Assembly: GCF_000015245.1 (NCBI RefSeq)
Contig: NC_008700.1
Location: forward strand, 3,360,501 to 3,424,500
Direction: 5' to 3'
DNA: 64,000 nucleotides
Source: Shewanella amazonensis SB2B
GTDB taxonomy: Bacteria > Pseudomonadota > Gammaproteobacteria > Enterobacterales > Shewanellaceae
This document shows positions 34,477-43,158 of the stretch, in pieces. A program made the translations under genes and the position numbers. Numbering within the stretch: position 1 is the first letter of the stretch; each line of letters starts with the position of its first letter. The notes below the pieces were generated by a model. The model worked only from the letters and a program-made list of their open reading frames with translations. It ran no database searches and was not told where the DNA came from.

Positions 34477-35061
34477 ATGGCGATTTTACAAAAGGGCACA
34501 GACAAGCGTGGCCAGATTTTGTCGGCGGCGCTGCATCTTTTCAATGGTCAGGGATTTCACGGCACCTCCACCGCCAGTATTGCCAAGGCGGCAGGGGTAG
34601 CCACAGGTACCCTGTTTCATCACTTTCCCAGCAAAGAAGCCCTGCTGGAGACCCTGTTTTTAACGGTAAAGCAGGAGTTTGCCGACAGCCTTGCGGCCAT
34701 GGCAATTTTGGAAGGCTCTCTCGAAGACAGGGCCAGGCAACTTTGGTTTGGCGCCATCGACTGGGCGCTTGAAAACCCTGATAAACAGCAGTTTTTTCAG
34801 CAATTTTCCATGTCGGTGGAAATCCCTTTATCGCTTCGTGAGCAAGCCATGCAGGGTATCCTCGGCTTTATCGGCGTGATGATAGCCGAGGGGCAGCAGT
34901 CAGGAGTGCTTTCGCGGTTACCGCTGCCACTGATGCTGGAAAATTGCCATGGCCAGTATCTGGCCGCGACCCGCTTTTTTTTGGATCATCCCGAACTGGG
35001 TAATGACGCGGAACACAAAGAAGCGAGTTTTCGCCTCTTCTGGCACGCTATGGCGCTGTAG
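34477..35061 (+). CDS. TetR family transcriptional repressor
   Basis: The 194-residue protein has a TetR helix-turn-helix (ILSAALHLFNGQGFHGTSTASIAKAAGVATGTLFHHFPSKEALLETLF, about 12-57) and a helical ligand domain. It is co-transcribed with the aldehyde dehydrogenase gene and probably binds the palindrome at 32983-33000. The last gene of the unit, it ends before a bidirectional terminator. Confidence 0.93.
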   Translation: MAILQKGTDKRGQILSAALHLFNGQGFHGTSTASIAKAAGVATGTLFHHFPSKEALLETLFLTVKQEFADSLAAMAILEGSLEDRARQLWFGAIDWALENPDKQQFFQQFSMSVEIPLSLREQAMQGILGFIGVMIAEGQQSGVLSRLPLPLMLENCHGQYLAATRFFLDHPELGNDAEHKEASFRLFWHAMAL

Positions 35062-35125
35062 TTCGCAGCCACTTGATAGCGTCGACAGTGCCAACTCTCG
35101 AAGGTACTGATGTATGCGTTAAATG

Positions 35126-35152
35126 AAAAAGCCGCTAAGTCAGCGGCTTTTT
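35126..35152. terminator. Bidirectional terminator between tetR and csgG
   Basis: Stem AAAAAGCCGCT / AGCGGCTTTTT with a 5-nt loop can serve both converging genes. Confidence 0.92.
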
Positions 35153-35179
35153 CTTTGGCATTGCAAGAGACTGGCTATG

Positions 35180-35965
35180 TCAGTCTTCAGCCAACTGCTG
35201 GCTGCCCGGGGCTGACTGAGACGCGGACCAGTAACCCTGTGCCACGCCCTTCTCAATCATCTCGGCAACGGCCACTTCAATGGCTTGCTGCACACAAAAC
35301 TGCACCGGCTCATTGGTGGTAAAACCGACTTCAGCCTCGGCGAGACGGTTCAAACTGGTAAAGCGGAACAACCCGGCGCGCATCTCCTGCGACATCACCC
35401 GCTTGGTGGTATTCACCGACATCAGCACCTTCCCCGTGTGCACATCCACGGCCCGCAGATAAATGGTCACCTGATCTTCACGGTACAGCTCAGAGGCGCC
35501 AATGCCGTAGTATTCAACACCAATACCGCCGGTATTGGTGTTGGTCTCGTAACTGATAATGCCACCTTCAAGCAACAATCTGGCATTAGCCATCACCGGC
35601 AGCTCGGCAGATTTCTTTTGCTTATTGATGAACTTGCGCTCGGTCAACAGGTTTTGCAGCCCCTCACGCTCCACCGGGGTAAACCAGCCCGAGTCCAGCA
35701 GGGTTTGCACCAACATAGAGGTCGCGCCCTGGGTCACGGCGGTGGAGAAGGAACTCACATTCGCCTGGGGCTTATATTGCCCAGTCTGATCACGGAACGA
35801 ATACACCGCCACAGGGATGGGGTATTTGGGGCCCGGTTTTGCCTTCAGGGTTTCCATGGTCTGACTCAGGGGATTGACCTGCGCCTCGGTAATATTGAGG
35901 TCAGGTTTCGGGATAAGGCTGCAGCCACCCAGAGAAAGCAGCGCCACCGCAATCAACGCTCTCAT
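35180..35965 (-). CDS. csgG: Curli secretion channel lipoprotein
   Basis: CsgG forms the nonameric outer-membrane pore that secretes curli subunits. The 261-residue product has the lipobox LGGC, the conserved VAVYSFRDQTGQYKP, FTPVEREGLQNLLTERK and NTNTGGIGVEYYGIGASELYREDQVTIYLRAVD with its transmembrane hairpins. Its ATG overlaps the csgF stop by 4 bp. It is the last gene of csgEFG. No csgA, csgB or csgD lies in the window. Confidence 0.96.
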   Translation of the reverse strand: MRALIAVALLSLGGCSLIPKPDLNITEAQVNPLSQTMETLKAKPGPKYPIPVAVYSFRDQTGQYKPQANVSSFSTAVTQGATSMLVQTLLDSGWFTPVEREGLQNLLTERKFINKQKKSAELPVMANARLLLEGGIISYETNTNTGGIGVEYYGIGASELYREDQVTIYLRAVDVHTGKVLMSVNTTKRVMSQEMRAGLFRFTSLNRLAEAEVGFTTNEPVQFCVQQAIEVAVAEMIEKGVAQGYWSASQSAPGSQQLAED

Positions 35966-36357
35966 GGATTACCTCCATACACTGGCATCTCAATTACTGT
36001 GACTTCACCTGTCAGCTGGTTGGTAATGGTCAGCACCACACCGCTGCCATTGGAGGCTACCTCGATACGGTAGTCACCCGTGTCATACACTCCGTCAGTA
36101 ATGTCACCATCGGCCACCTTGCGGGTGATGGAGTTGATAATATTGCGCTCCAGCGACTCCTTGAAACGGGTCACAAAGTCCTTTTCACTGGAAGGAGACT
36201 GGTTGTCGTTCTGGCTCTGTGCCTTGTTCAGCAAAAACGAGCCATTGAGTGGCGAACCACCGAAACTGGGGTTGATGGGGGTGTAAACCAGCTCTGTTGC
36301 CTGGGCCGTGCCCATCAGGGCCAGCGCCGCCGCAAATAACGTCCTTTTCATTTTCAA
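35962..36357 (-). CDS. csgF: Curli assembly factor CsgF
   Basis: The 131-residue protein has a signal peptide (ending AQA) followed directly by TELVYTPINPSFGGSPLNGSFLL, the conserved N-terminal segment that inserts into the CsgG pore. It couples secretion to nucleation at the cell surface. It overlaps csgE and csgG by 4 bp at each end. Confidence 0.95.
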   Translation of the reverse strand: MKMKRTLFAAALALMGTAQATELVYTPINPSFGGSPLNGSFLLNKAQSQNDNQSPSSEKDFVTRFKESLERNIINSITRKVADGDITDGVYDTGDYRIEVASNGSGVVLTITNQLTGEVTVIEMPVYGGNP

Positions 36358-36764
36358 TCCTGTGTGCTGATGGCGAGATCGGCGCCCTCACCCAGCAGGG
36401 CATTGGCCCTCACCTGGGCCAGATAATCCACTGTAATGAGTACCGCTTGCTCGGCTTTGTCCTTGATTGAGCTGGCCCTGCGGCCAAAGTGTGTGCTGTA
36501 AATCTTTTGGCCGTTGATCTCCATAATCAGCAGGGTACCGGCCTGGGGAAAAACGGTTTCGGTCAGGGTCACGTTAAAGCCCTGGGTAAAGGGCAATTCA
36601 CGCCAATAGGAGGAATAGTAAAAGCTGAACTCCTTGCCAAAGCGGGTCAGGGTTCGGTCGATAACCAGACCGCTGATCTCCACGTCATCGTCCATCGCCC
36701 GCGCCTCACAGGCGCAAACCATAGACAACGAAAGCAACAAGGCTGCCCATAATGCCTGCTTCAA
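36354..36764 (-). CDS. csgE: Curli secretion specificity factor CsgE
   Basis: CsgE caps the periplasmic side of CsgG and selects curli subunits. The product has a signal peptide, then DDDVEISGLVIDRTLTRFGKEFSFYYSSYWRELPF and LLIMEINGQKIYSTHFGRR, which match the family. I chose TTG 36764 (136 residues) because AGGGGAGAGG lies just upstream. An in-frame TTG at 36809 is possible but lacks a site. It is the first gene of csgEFG. The 120 bp upstream, shared with the end of the histidine kinase gene, should hold the promoter. Confidence 0.93.
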   Translation of the reverse strand: MKQALWAALLLSLSMVCACEARAMDDDVEISGLVIDRTLTRFGKEFSFYYSSYWRELPFTQGFNVTLTETVFPQAGTLLIMEINGQKIYSTHFGRRASSIKDKAEQAVLITVDYLAQVRANALLGEGADLAISTQD

Positions 36765-36930
36765 GATGCCTCTCCCCTGGCCAAATATTCCTTGATACAC
36801 TTCACACAAACAGCCAGCAATGTATCAGGACAGCCACGGGAAGGTCATCAAAAAAGATTAATATTTACAGTAAATTAGCTCGAAGGTATAGGCGGTGATT
36901 TTCAGGATAATACTTTTCTACTAGAAGGGG

Positions 36931-38244
36931 TTATGGCAGGAATAACTGTACCTGAAGACCGCCACCACTGCGGTTTTGCAGGCTGATGCGACCATCGTGT
37001 GCTTCGATGATTTCCCGGCACAGTGCCAGTCCAAGTCCAGTCCCCTGTTGTTTGGTCGAGTAGAAAGGCAATAATGCCTGTGACAAGACCTCAGGCGACA
37101 TCCCGGGGCCCCTGTCGTTGACCTCAATCAGCACCCCGGATTCACCCGATTGCTGACGACGGACAGACAGACTCACGTCACCGGGAGCGGAGCCGCTCTC
37201 ATGGGCATTTTTAAGAAGATTGATAAGTACCTGCTGCAGCTGTATTTCATCCGCCCAAACCGGCTCAGCAGGCAGCCCCCCCTCGATGTTGAACGCCAAC
37301 TGCAGCTGGAGCTCGCGACATAAAGCGCCAATATCGACTGCGGCCTTGATAGGCCGAGGCAGCCGGGCAAAGCGGGCGTAGCCTTCGATAAACTGTCCCA
37401 GATGCTCGGTGCGTTTGTCTATGGTATCGAAAATCAGGTTAAGCCTTGGCTCTTCCAGACGCCCTGCCAGCACCCGGCCCGAATTAACCATGGAGCGCAT
37501 GGGCGCGAGCGAGTTGTTCAGTTCATGGCTTATCACCCGGATCACTTTTTTCCACACCGCCACTTCCTGACGGTTCAGCTCACGGGTCATCTGCTTGAGC
37601 AATATCAGTTGATGTTCAAGACCATTCAGGTGAAAGCGGCCACGACTGAGGTGCCAGGTGTCGGTTTCGCCGTCCCGCTCCAGTGCAAACAAGCCATCGC
37701 TGCCCTCAAGCAGCATGCGGGCCATGGCCTCATCCAACTGCCCGGCCAGTGCAGAAATTGTCATACCGGTCAGCGGTTTGCCATCCACAAGAGCATGACG
37801 CGCCGAGTCGTTGGCATAAATGATATGGCCGCTGCCATCGAGCAGCAGCATCAGGTTGGGGGAGTTCTGGATCACCTTATCCAGCAGCAGTTCCCGCTGG
37901 TAAATATGCTGACGCTCACGGCGCAGCTCACCGGACGCGCGGTTAAAAAGTTCGGCTAAGCGCCTGAATTCCGGGTCTTTACTCTGGGGTAAGGACACAC
38001 TGAAATCATTGTCGATGAGATTGAGCAACCCAAGCTCCATGGCTTTGATGGCATCATCAACCGGACGGGTAAGCCAGGTGGTGAGCAGCAAGGACATCAA
38101 AGCGCCCATGACCAGTGCCAGCAAAGGCAACGCAGATTGCCACTCACCACCGAGCCAATAGGCCAGGGTGCCGCCGATAAGCCAGCTCACCAGTACCACC
38201 AGCAGGAGCCTGTTTCTGAGGCTTGGAATAAAACCTGTCCCCAT
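36931..38244 (-). CDS. Sensor histidine kinase (NtrY-like)
   Basis: The 437-residue kinase has two N-terminal membrane helices with almost no periplasmic loop (about 10-30 and 38-57). A HAMP-like segment, a PAS-like domain (about 120-220), the H box RVISHELNNSLAPMRS (His240) and the ATPase domain (NLLKNAHESG; DRGPGMS; GTGLGLALCREI) follow. The lack of a sensor loop suggests it detects a membrane or cytoplasmic signal. It begins 4 bp after the response-regulator gene and is the last gene of the efflux unit. Confidence 0.93.
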   Translation of the reverse strand: MGTGFIPSLRNRLLLVVLVSWLIGGTLAYWLGGEWQSALPLLALVMGALMSLLLTTWLTRPVDDAIKAMELGLLNLIDNDFSVSLPQSKDPEFRRLAELFNRASGELRRERQHIYQRELLLDKVIQNSPNLMLLLDGSGHIIYANDSARHALVDGKPLTGMTISALAGQLDEAMARMLLEGSDGLFALERDGETDTWHLSRGRFHLNGLEHQLILLKQMTRELNRQEVAVWKKVIRVISHELNNSLAPMRSMVNSGRVLAGRLEEPRLNLIFDTIDKRTEHLGQFIEGYARFARLPRPIKAAVDIGALCRELQLQLAFNIEGGLPAEPVWADEIQLQQVLINLLKNAHESGSAPGDVSLSVRRQQSGESGVLIEVNDRGPGMSPEVLSQALLPFYSTKQQGTGLGLALCREIIEAHDGRISLQNRSGGGLQVQLFLP

Positions 38245-38248
38245 GGGC

Positions 38249-39685
38249 TTATCCTTCGGCCTTGGAGGACTTCACCTCAATGCCGAACTTCTCCATGCGG
38301 CGATACAGCGCCTGACGGCTGAGTCCAAAGGATTTGGCCACCCTGGCAATCACCCCATTGTGGGCGGTAATGGCGGCCTCTATCTCGCTTCGGTTTGGCG
38401 CTGTGTTAACCGGTTCTGACTCGGGAAGAAGAGTGTTAAAGGGCTCGTTATGATGCGCCTCATTCGAAGAAATCCCGGACTGATTTACCGCGGGTTGCGG
38501 CGTTTGTGTCGGCATCAAACCAAAATCCACCGCACTCAGCATCTCGCCTCTGGCCAGGATATCCGCCCGCTTACAGGCGTTCTCCAACTCACGCACATTG
38601 CCCGGCCAGGAATGGGCCAGCAGCGCCGCCTTGGCAGAGGCATCCAATGCCCGTCCCCGGGTAAAGTGTTGCACCAGGGGCAGCACATCATCGCGACGCT
38701 CGCACAGGGGCGGCAATGCCAGCTCCACCACGTTCAGGCGGTAGAAAAGATCTTCACGAAAGCGCCCAGTCTGAATATCCTGACGCAAATCGGCATTGGT
38801 GGCGCTGAGCACCCTGACCTTACATTTACGGGTCTGGTGGCTGCCAAGGCGTTCAAATTCTCCGGTTTGCAGCACCCGCAGCAATTTCACCTGGCCGCTC
38901 AAAGGCAGATTGCCAATCTCGTCCAAAAACAGGGTGCCACCATTGGCGGCTTCAAAGCGGCCGATACGGGACTTGGTGGCGCCGGTAAAGGCGCCAGCCT
39001 CGGCGCCAAAGAGTTCGGCCTCCATCAGCTCCATGGGCAAGGCGCCCACATTCACCTTGATAAAGGGTTTGTCTTTTAATGGCGAATTGGCATGGAGAAT
39101 GTCGGCCAGGCGATCTTTACCTGCGCCGTTGGGACCAGTGATCAGCACGGATACGTCCGATTTGGCCAGTTGCAGCGCCAGATCCACGCAACGCTCCATG
39201 GCCGTGCTGCCAAACACCAGGCCACAGAGGTTTGCCTCGTGAATAACCGCGGTGCGCTCGGCCTTCTGGCGCTTCAGTTCGCCGTTTTCCCGTGACAGTT
39301 TGTGCAGCGAAATCAGGTTGCCAATGCTGGTGAGCAACTTGGCATCGTCCCAGGGCTTACCCAAATAATCGGCGGCACCGGCTTTCATCAGCTCCACGGC
39401 CATTTCAAGCTCGGTCCAGGCAGTCAGAAGTATGATGGGGATCCCCGGACGACACTCACGCAGAGCATGAAACAGTTCCCGGCCTTCCTCACCGCTGGTG
39501 GTATCGCGGGTGAAATTCATGTCCTGGATCACCAGCGAAAACTCGTGCTTCTCAATGGCATCGAGCGCCATTTCAGGACTCTGCACGCAATGGCTTTTGT
39601 AACCGTTCAGTTCAAGCATCAGTGAAAGTGCCTGGCAAACATCCAGATTGTCGTCGACGATTAATATCTTATCCATTTGATTCAT
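38249..39685 (-). CDS. Sigma-54-dependent response regulator
   Basis: The 478-residue protein has a receiver domain (ILIVDDNLD; phospho-acceptor Asp55 in VIQDMNF), an AAA+ domain (Walker A GPNGAGKD, GAFTGA loop, WPGNVRELENACKRAD) and a Fis-type helix-turn-helix (RVAKSFGLSRQALYRRMEKFG). It is the partner of the following kinase. I start it at ATG 39685 (MNQMDKILIVDD); ATG 39676 is equally possible. The sigma-54 promoter and GTGTCCG boxes in front of the operon's first gene make autocontrol of the transporter genes very likely. Confidence 0.94.
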   Translation of the reverse strand: MNQMDKILIVDDNLDVCQALSLMLELNGYKSHCVQSPEMALDAIEKHEFSLVIQDMNFTRDTTSGEEGRELFHALRECRPGIPIILLTAWTELEMAVELMKAGAADYLGKPWDDAKLLTSIGNLISLHKLSRENGELKRQKAERTAVIHEANLCGLVFGSTAMERCVDLALQLAKSDVSVLITGPNGAGKDRLADILHANSPLKDKPFIKVNVGALPMELMEAELFGAEAGAFTGATKSRIGRFEAANGGTLFLDEIGNLPLSGQVKLLRVLQTGEFERLGSHQTRKCKVRVLSATNADLRQDIQTGRFREDLFYRLNVVELALPPLCERRDDVLPLVQHFTRGRALDASAKAALLAHSWPGNVRELENACKRADILARGEMLSAVDFGLMPTQTPQPAVNQSGISSNEAHHNEPFNTLLPESEPVNTAPNRSEIEAAITAHNGVIARVAKSFGLSRQALYRRMEKFGIEVKSSKAEG

Positions 39686-39755
39686 CTTGGTTAATTCAGC
39701 CACTACACGATAACGTAAGGGCCCGCCATTTGCGAGCCCTCGATGGGTTACACCA

Positions 39756-40973
39756 TTAGACACTGCGGGTGGCAATAGAGGGGGAAATCGCCGCCGCGCG
39801 TCTGGCGGGAATAATCACCGCTATGGTCGTCACCACAAACAGCAGCGCCACGGTCACGGCGGGATATTGCCATGCAAGGGCATCCAGGCTGAAGAAGTCC
39901 ATCAACTGACGGCTGAGTTCAAAGGCCAGCAGCGAGCCAACCAATGCCCCAACGCCAAGCAGCAAATAGTTTTCAGTGAGAAACCATCCCAGAATATTGC
40001 CGCGGGTTGCACCCAACGCCCTGCGGGTACCGATTTGGCGGGTACGGCGCTCGATATTGAACATCACCATACCCGATAGGCCCAGTGCCGTGATCACCAG
40101 CAGCAGGATTATCATACAACTAAGCACAAAGACCATCATGGCATGGCTGGCATAATTCTGTTCCCGGTTTTCGGCTATGGTGCTGAAGCCGCGGATAACC
40201 CGGCGCGGCTCGTCCTTGAGCAAGGCCGCTTTAATGGTTTCCTTGAGCTGCGGGATATCCGCCGCCTCGGACCTGATCATATAACCTGCGTTGGGAGAAC
40301 GACCGTTGAAATCAATGTTCATGATGACACTGTTTTCCAGATTCCTGTCATCGACCCAGGCTCCATGGAGACGCTCCACCACTCCCACCACGGTAATGGG
40401 CTCGTCATCCCCCTGATAAACGACCTTACCAATAGGGGACTCTTCCCCCCAAAACGCCTTGGCCAGAGGCTGGCTGAGGATAGCTTCACGCTGGATGCTT
40501 TTGTCTTCAAACCCACTGAGTACCTGCCCCTTGTGGAAGGTGCGTCCCTCCACCAACCTGAGCCCCAGGGCATTGACCAACTCTTCATCACTCAGATAAA
40601 ACGCAAACTGAGGTAGCGATTTGGCATTTTTAGGATCCGGGCCATCAACAAAACGATCGCTCCACCCGGAACCGCTCAGAGGCACCATATTGATCGGGGC
40701 TGCGGACTTTATCCCCGGCAGGTTACGCAGGATCTCCAAATCCCGCTCATCCCTGGCAAAAAGATCCATCTCCTCACCAAAATTGAACACGGAAAACTCA
40801 AAGGACTCTGATTCTGTGATACCTGAAGGTCTGGCCATCAGATCCACGCGCTGCTGGATGATAAATGCGGCGTTGGCCACTATGGCAACCGACAGTATTA
40901 TCTGTGCCAGCAACAACAAGGGACCACTGCGGCTTCGCAGCATGGCACTGAGTATGGGTTTGATAGCTGTCAT
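39756..40973 (-). CDS. ABC transporter permease, FtsX/MacB type (second)
   Basis: The 405-residue protein has one N-terminal membrane helix, a large periplasmic domain (MacB_PCD-like, about 40-270) and three C-terminal helices of the FtsX type (MVMFNIERRTRQIGTRRALGATRGNILGWFLTENYLLLG). It begins 9 bp after the first permease. Such proteins move substrate or lipoprotein within the periplasm by mechanotransmission. Confidence 0.93.
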   Translation of the reverse strand: MTAIKPILSAMLRSRSGPLLLLAQIILSVAIVANAAFIIQQRVDLMARPSGITESESFEFSVFNFGEEMDLFARDERDLEILRNLPGIKSAAPINMVPLSGSGWSDRFVDGPDPKNAKSLPQFAFYLSDEELVNALGLRLVEGRTFHKGQVLSGFEDKSIQREAILSQPLAKAFWGEESPIGKVVYQGDDEPITVVGVVERLHGAWVDDRNLENSVIMNIDFNGRSPNAGYMIRSEAADIPQLKETIKAALLKDEPRRVIRGFSTIAENREQNYASHAMMVFVLSCMIILLLVITALGLSGMVMFNIERRTRQIGTRRALGATRGNILGWFLTENYLLLGVGALVGSLLAFELSRQLMDFFSLDALAWQYPAVTVALLFVVTTIAVIIPARRAAAISPSIATRSV

Positions 40974-40982
40974 AGCCGCTCC

Positions 40983-42290
40983 TTATTGGCTCTTGAGGTA
41001 AATACTGGGCTTGGTCTTGCAAATTACCCAGGCAGGATACATGCCAGCCAACATGGCCGACGCAATGGCGATAGAGGGGGCGATGATCCAGATACTGGCA
41101 TCCAGATTGGACATGGCTTCTTCGAGGAAAAAGCGCTTGGCCAGATATTGCAGAGCTACCCAGGCCCACAAGAGGCCAAAGACGCCGCCGATGGCTCCAA
41201 TACAACCCACCTCCACCAGATGCTGGGCGAAGATTTGCCGCTTGCTGGCACCGATGGCGCGGCGTACCCCGATTTCTGGGGCCCGTTTAAGAAATTTGCT
41301 CAGCATCAGGCCGAGGATATTGACCAGACACACCAACAAAAACAACAGGCTAAGACCAATGAGGATCTTGTTGTCTTCGGGCACCACATGGTGGAAATCC
41401 AGCAATTCGGCCACATCCAAGGTACGGGCCCAAGCATCTCTGGTGTTATCGGTAAAACGCCCCAGTTGCTGTTGGGTGTCGACATGGGCATCCAGATACT
41501 CCTGATAGGCCTTTCTCTGCTCGGCACCATCCACCTCTACCCAGAACTGCAACCAGGCTTTTTCTGATGCCATCCTGTCCTGGTAAGTCAGCATGGTTTC
41601 AAATTTCCAGCCGTTGGTATTACCCCATACCTCAAACTCTTCTATCGGTGTCAACGAGAAAGGCACAAACAGCAACTCTGCTTCCTGCATGCTGCCGGTG
41701 GTGAGATCGTAATATCTGGGCTTGGGTGACCAATCATCCGTGACCCCAACGATGCGATAGGGCTTGGTGTTCAGGTAAAGTGTTTCACCCACACTGTTGC
41801 GACCATCAAATAGCTTGTCGTTAAGCTCTTTGCCAATCACCACCAGATACTCAGGCACTTCATCCACCTCCTTATCCCACACGCTGCCATACAGAAAGGG
41901 CACAGAAAACAAGGCGAAAAAGTCGCTGTCGGTCACCCGAATAGACTGCATTTCGGCCTCAATATCCGGATTGTCCGTGGTGACAGCCTTACCGGTACGG
42001 AACATGGCCGCCTGGCGCACTGGCAAGGTGCCATGTCTGAGTTGCATCACATCCTGATAAGTGAGAATGGCACTGTAGTCCCGCCAGGTATCCTGTCCCT
42101 GACTCCAGAGTTGAACGCCAAGCAAGTTATCGCTGCGTTCACCGGCAGGATTGGTACTCATCACCTGATGGACGTTGAGGGTCATGATGGTGATGCCAAT
42201 ACCAATGGAGATGGCAAACACCATCAGCAGCGACATCATGGGTGTTTTACGAATCGAGCGCCAGGCGAGATCCAAATAGTGACTGAACAT
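40983..42290 (-). CDS. ABC transporter permease, FtsX/MacB type (first)
   Basis: The 435-residue protein has the same layout as its neighbour: an N-terminal helix, a periplasmic domain of about 240 residues and three C-terminal helices (FLKRAPEIGVRRAIGASKRQIFAQHLVEVGCIGAIGG). The two permeases differ in sequence and probably form a heterodimer with the single ATPase. It begins 9 bp after the ATPase gene. Confidence 0.93.
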   Translation of the reverse strand: MFSHYLDLAWRSIRKTPMMSLLMVFAISIGIGITIMTLNVHQVMSTNPAGERSDNLLGVQLWSQGQDTWRDYSAILTYQDVMQLRHGTLPVRQAAMFRTGKAVTTDNPDIEAEMQSIRVTDSDFFALFSVPFLYGSVWDKEVDEVPEYLVVIGKELNDKLFDGRNSVGETLYLNTKPYRIVGVTDDWSPKPRYYDLTTGSMQEAELLFVPFSLTPIEEFEVWGNTNGWKFETMLTYQDRMASEKAWLQFWVEVDGAEQRKAYQEYLDAHVDTQQQLGRFTDNTRDAWARTLDVAELLDFHHVVPEDNKILIGLSLLFLLVCLVNILGLMLSKFLKRAPEIGVRRAIGASKRQIFAQHLVEVGCIGAIGGVFGLLWAWVALQYLAKRFFLEEAMSNLDASIWIIAPSIAIASAMLAGMYPAWVICKTKPSIYLKSQ

Positions 42291-42299
42291 GGCGCCCCC

Positions 42300-42992
42300 T
42301 TATCCGTTAACCACGGCGCGGCTGGTGAGGAAATCACACACCTGGCCATCGACTATCTGGATGTTGCGCTCAGCGCGGCGGGCCAGCTCACCATCGTGGG
42401 TCACCATGATGATGGTGGTACCCTGGCGATTAATGTCTTCCAAAAGCTCCATCACCTGACGGGCCATCAGTGAATCGAGGTTACCCGTCGGCTCATCCGC
42501 CAGCAAAAAACGGGGCTCGCCTGCCAGCGCGCGGGCGATGGCCACCCGTTGCTGCTGACCACCGGACAACTGGGATGGCAGGTGTTTTTGTCGTGCGGCG
42601 AGCCCCACCTGGGACAGGGCCTGCTCCACTCGGCGCTTGCGCTCGCTGCTGCCAAAACCACGGTAACGCAGGGGCAGCTCCACGTTTTCGGCCAGGTTTA
42701 AATCCGGAATAAGGTTAAAGCCCTGAAAAATAAAACCGATTTTCTGATTTCGCACCCTGGCTGCCGCACTGTCACTGAGGTTGGCCACGTTCTCACCATC
42801 GAGCCAGTATTCACCGCCGGAGGCATTTTCCAGCAAGCCGGCAATATTCAAAAAAGTGGTTTTTCCCGAGCCTGAAGGTCCGGTTACGGCCACAAACTCC
42901 CCTTCGGCCACCTCCAGGTTAAAGTCCCGCAGCGCATGGGTCTCCACCAGGTCTGTACGGAACAATTTATTGATATTCTTCATGGTTAACAT
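42300..42992 (-). CDS. ABC transporter ATP-binding protein (MacB/LolD type)
   Basis: The 230-residue ATPase has Walker A GPSGSGKTT, the Q-loop FIFQGFNLIPDL, signature LSGGQQQRVAIARALAG, Walker B FLLADEPTGNLDS and the switch His in VTHDGELA. This subgroup partners FtsX-like permeases in efflux or lipoprotein handling. Confidence 0.96.
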   Translation of the reverse strand: MLTMKNINKLFRTDLVETHALRDFNLEVAEGEFVAVTGPSGSGKTTFLNIAGLLENASGGEYWLDGENVANLSDSAAARVRNQKIGFIFQGFNLIPDLNLAENVELPLRYRGFGSSERKRRVEQALSQVGLAARQKHLPSQLSGGQQQRVAIARALAGEPRFLLADEPTGNLDSLMARQVMELLEDINRQGTTIIMVTHDGELARRAERNIQIVDGQVCDFLTSRAVVNG

Positions 42993-43037
42993 GGTTCGCT
43001 TCCTTACTTGTTAATCTGTTTTTATTGGTTTGCCGCA

Positions 43038-43148
43038 TCAGCGCAGCAACATCAGTCCCAGCGCAGGGTTGGTGGCAAGCCACTGTGAGGCCATGGCAAG
43101 GGCCAACATCAGCAGTGCAATCATCCAACCGAGGCGTCTTTGTTTCAT
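43038..43148 (-). CDS. 36-residue single-pass membrane peptide
   Basis: A short leftward frame (ATG 43148 to TGA 43040) fills the space between the adaptor stop (10 bp away) and the ATPase start (45 bp away). The product begins MKQRRLGWMIALLMLALAMA: a basic start followed by one hydrophobic helix, then ASQWLATNPALGLMLLR. The layout is that of a small accessory membrane protein, like those that modulate efflux pumps. It has no strong ribosome site, so translational coupling to the adaptor gene would be needed. Its reality is inferred from position and composition. Confidence 0.5.
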   Translation of the reverse strand: MKQRRLGWMIALLMLALAMASQWLATNPALGLMLLR

Positions 43149-43158
43149 TTCAGATGGC

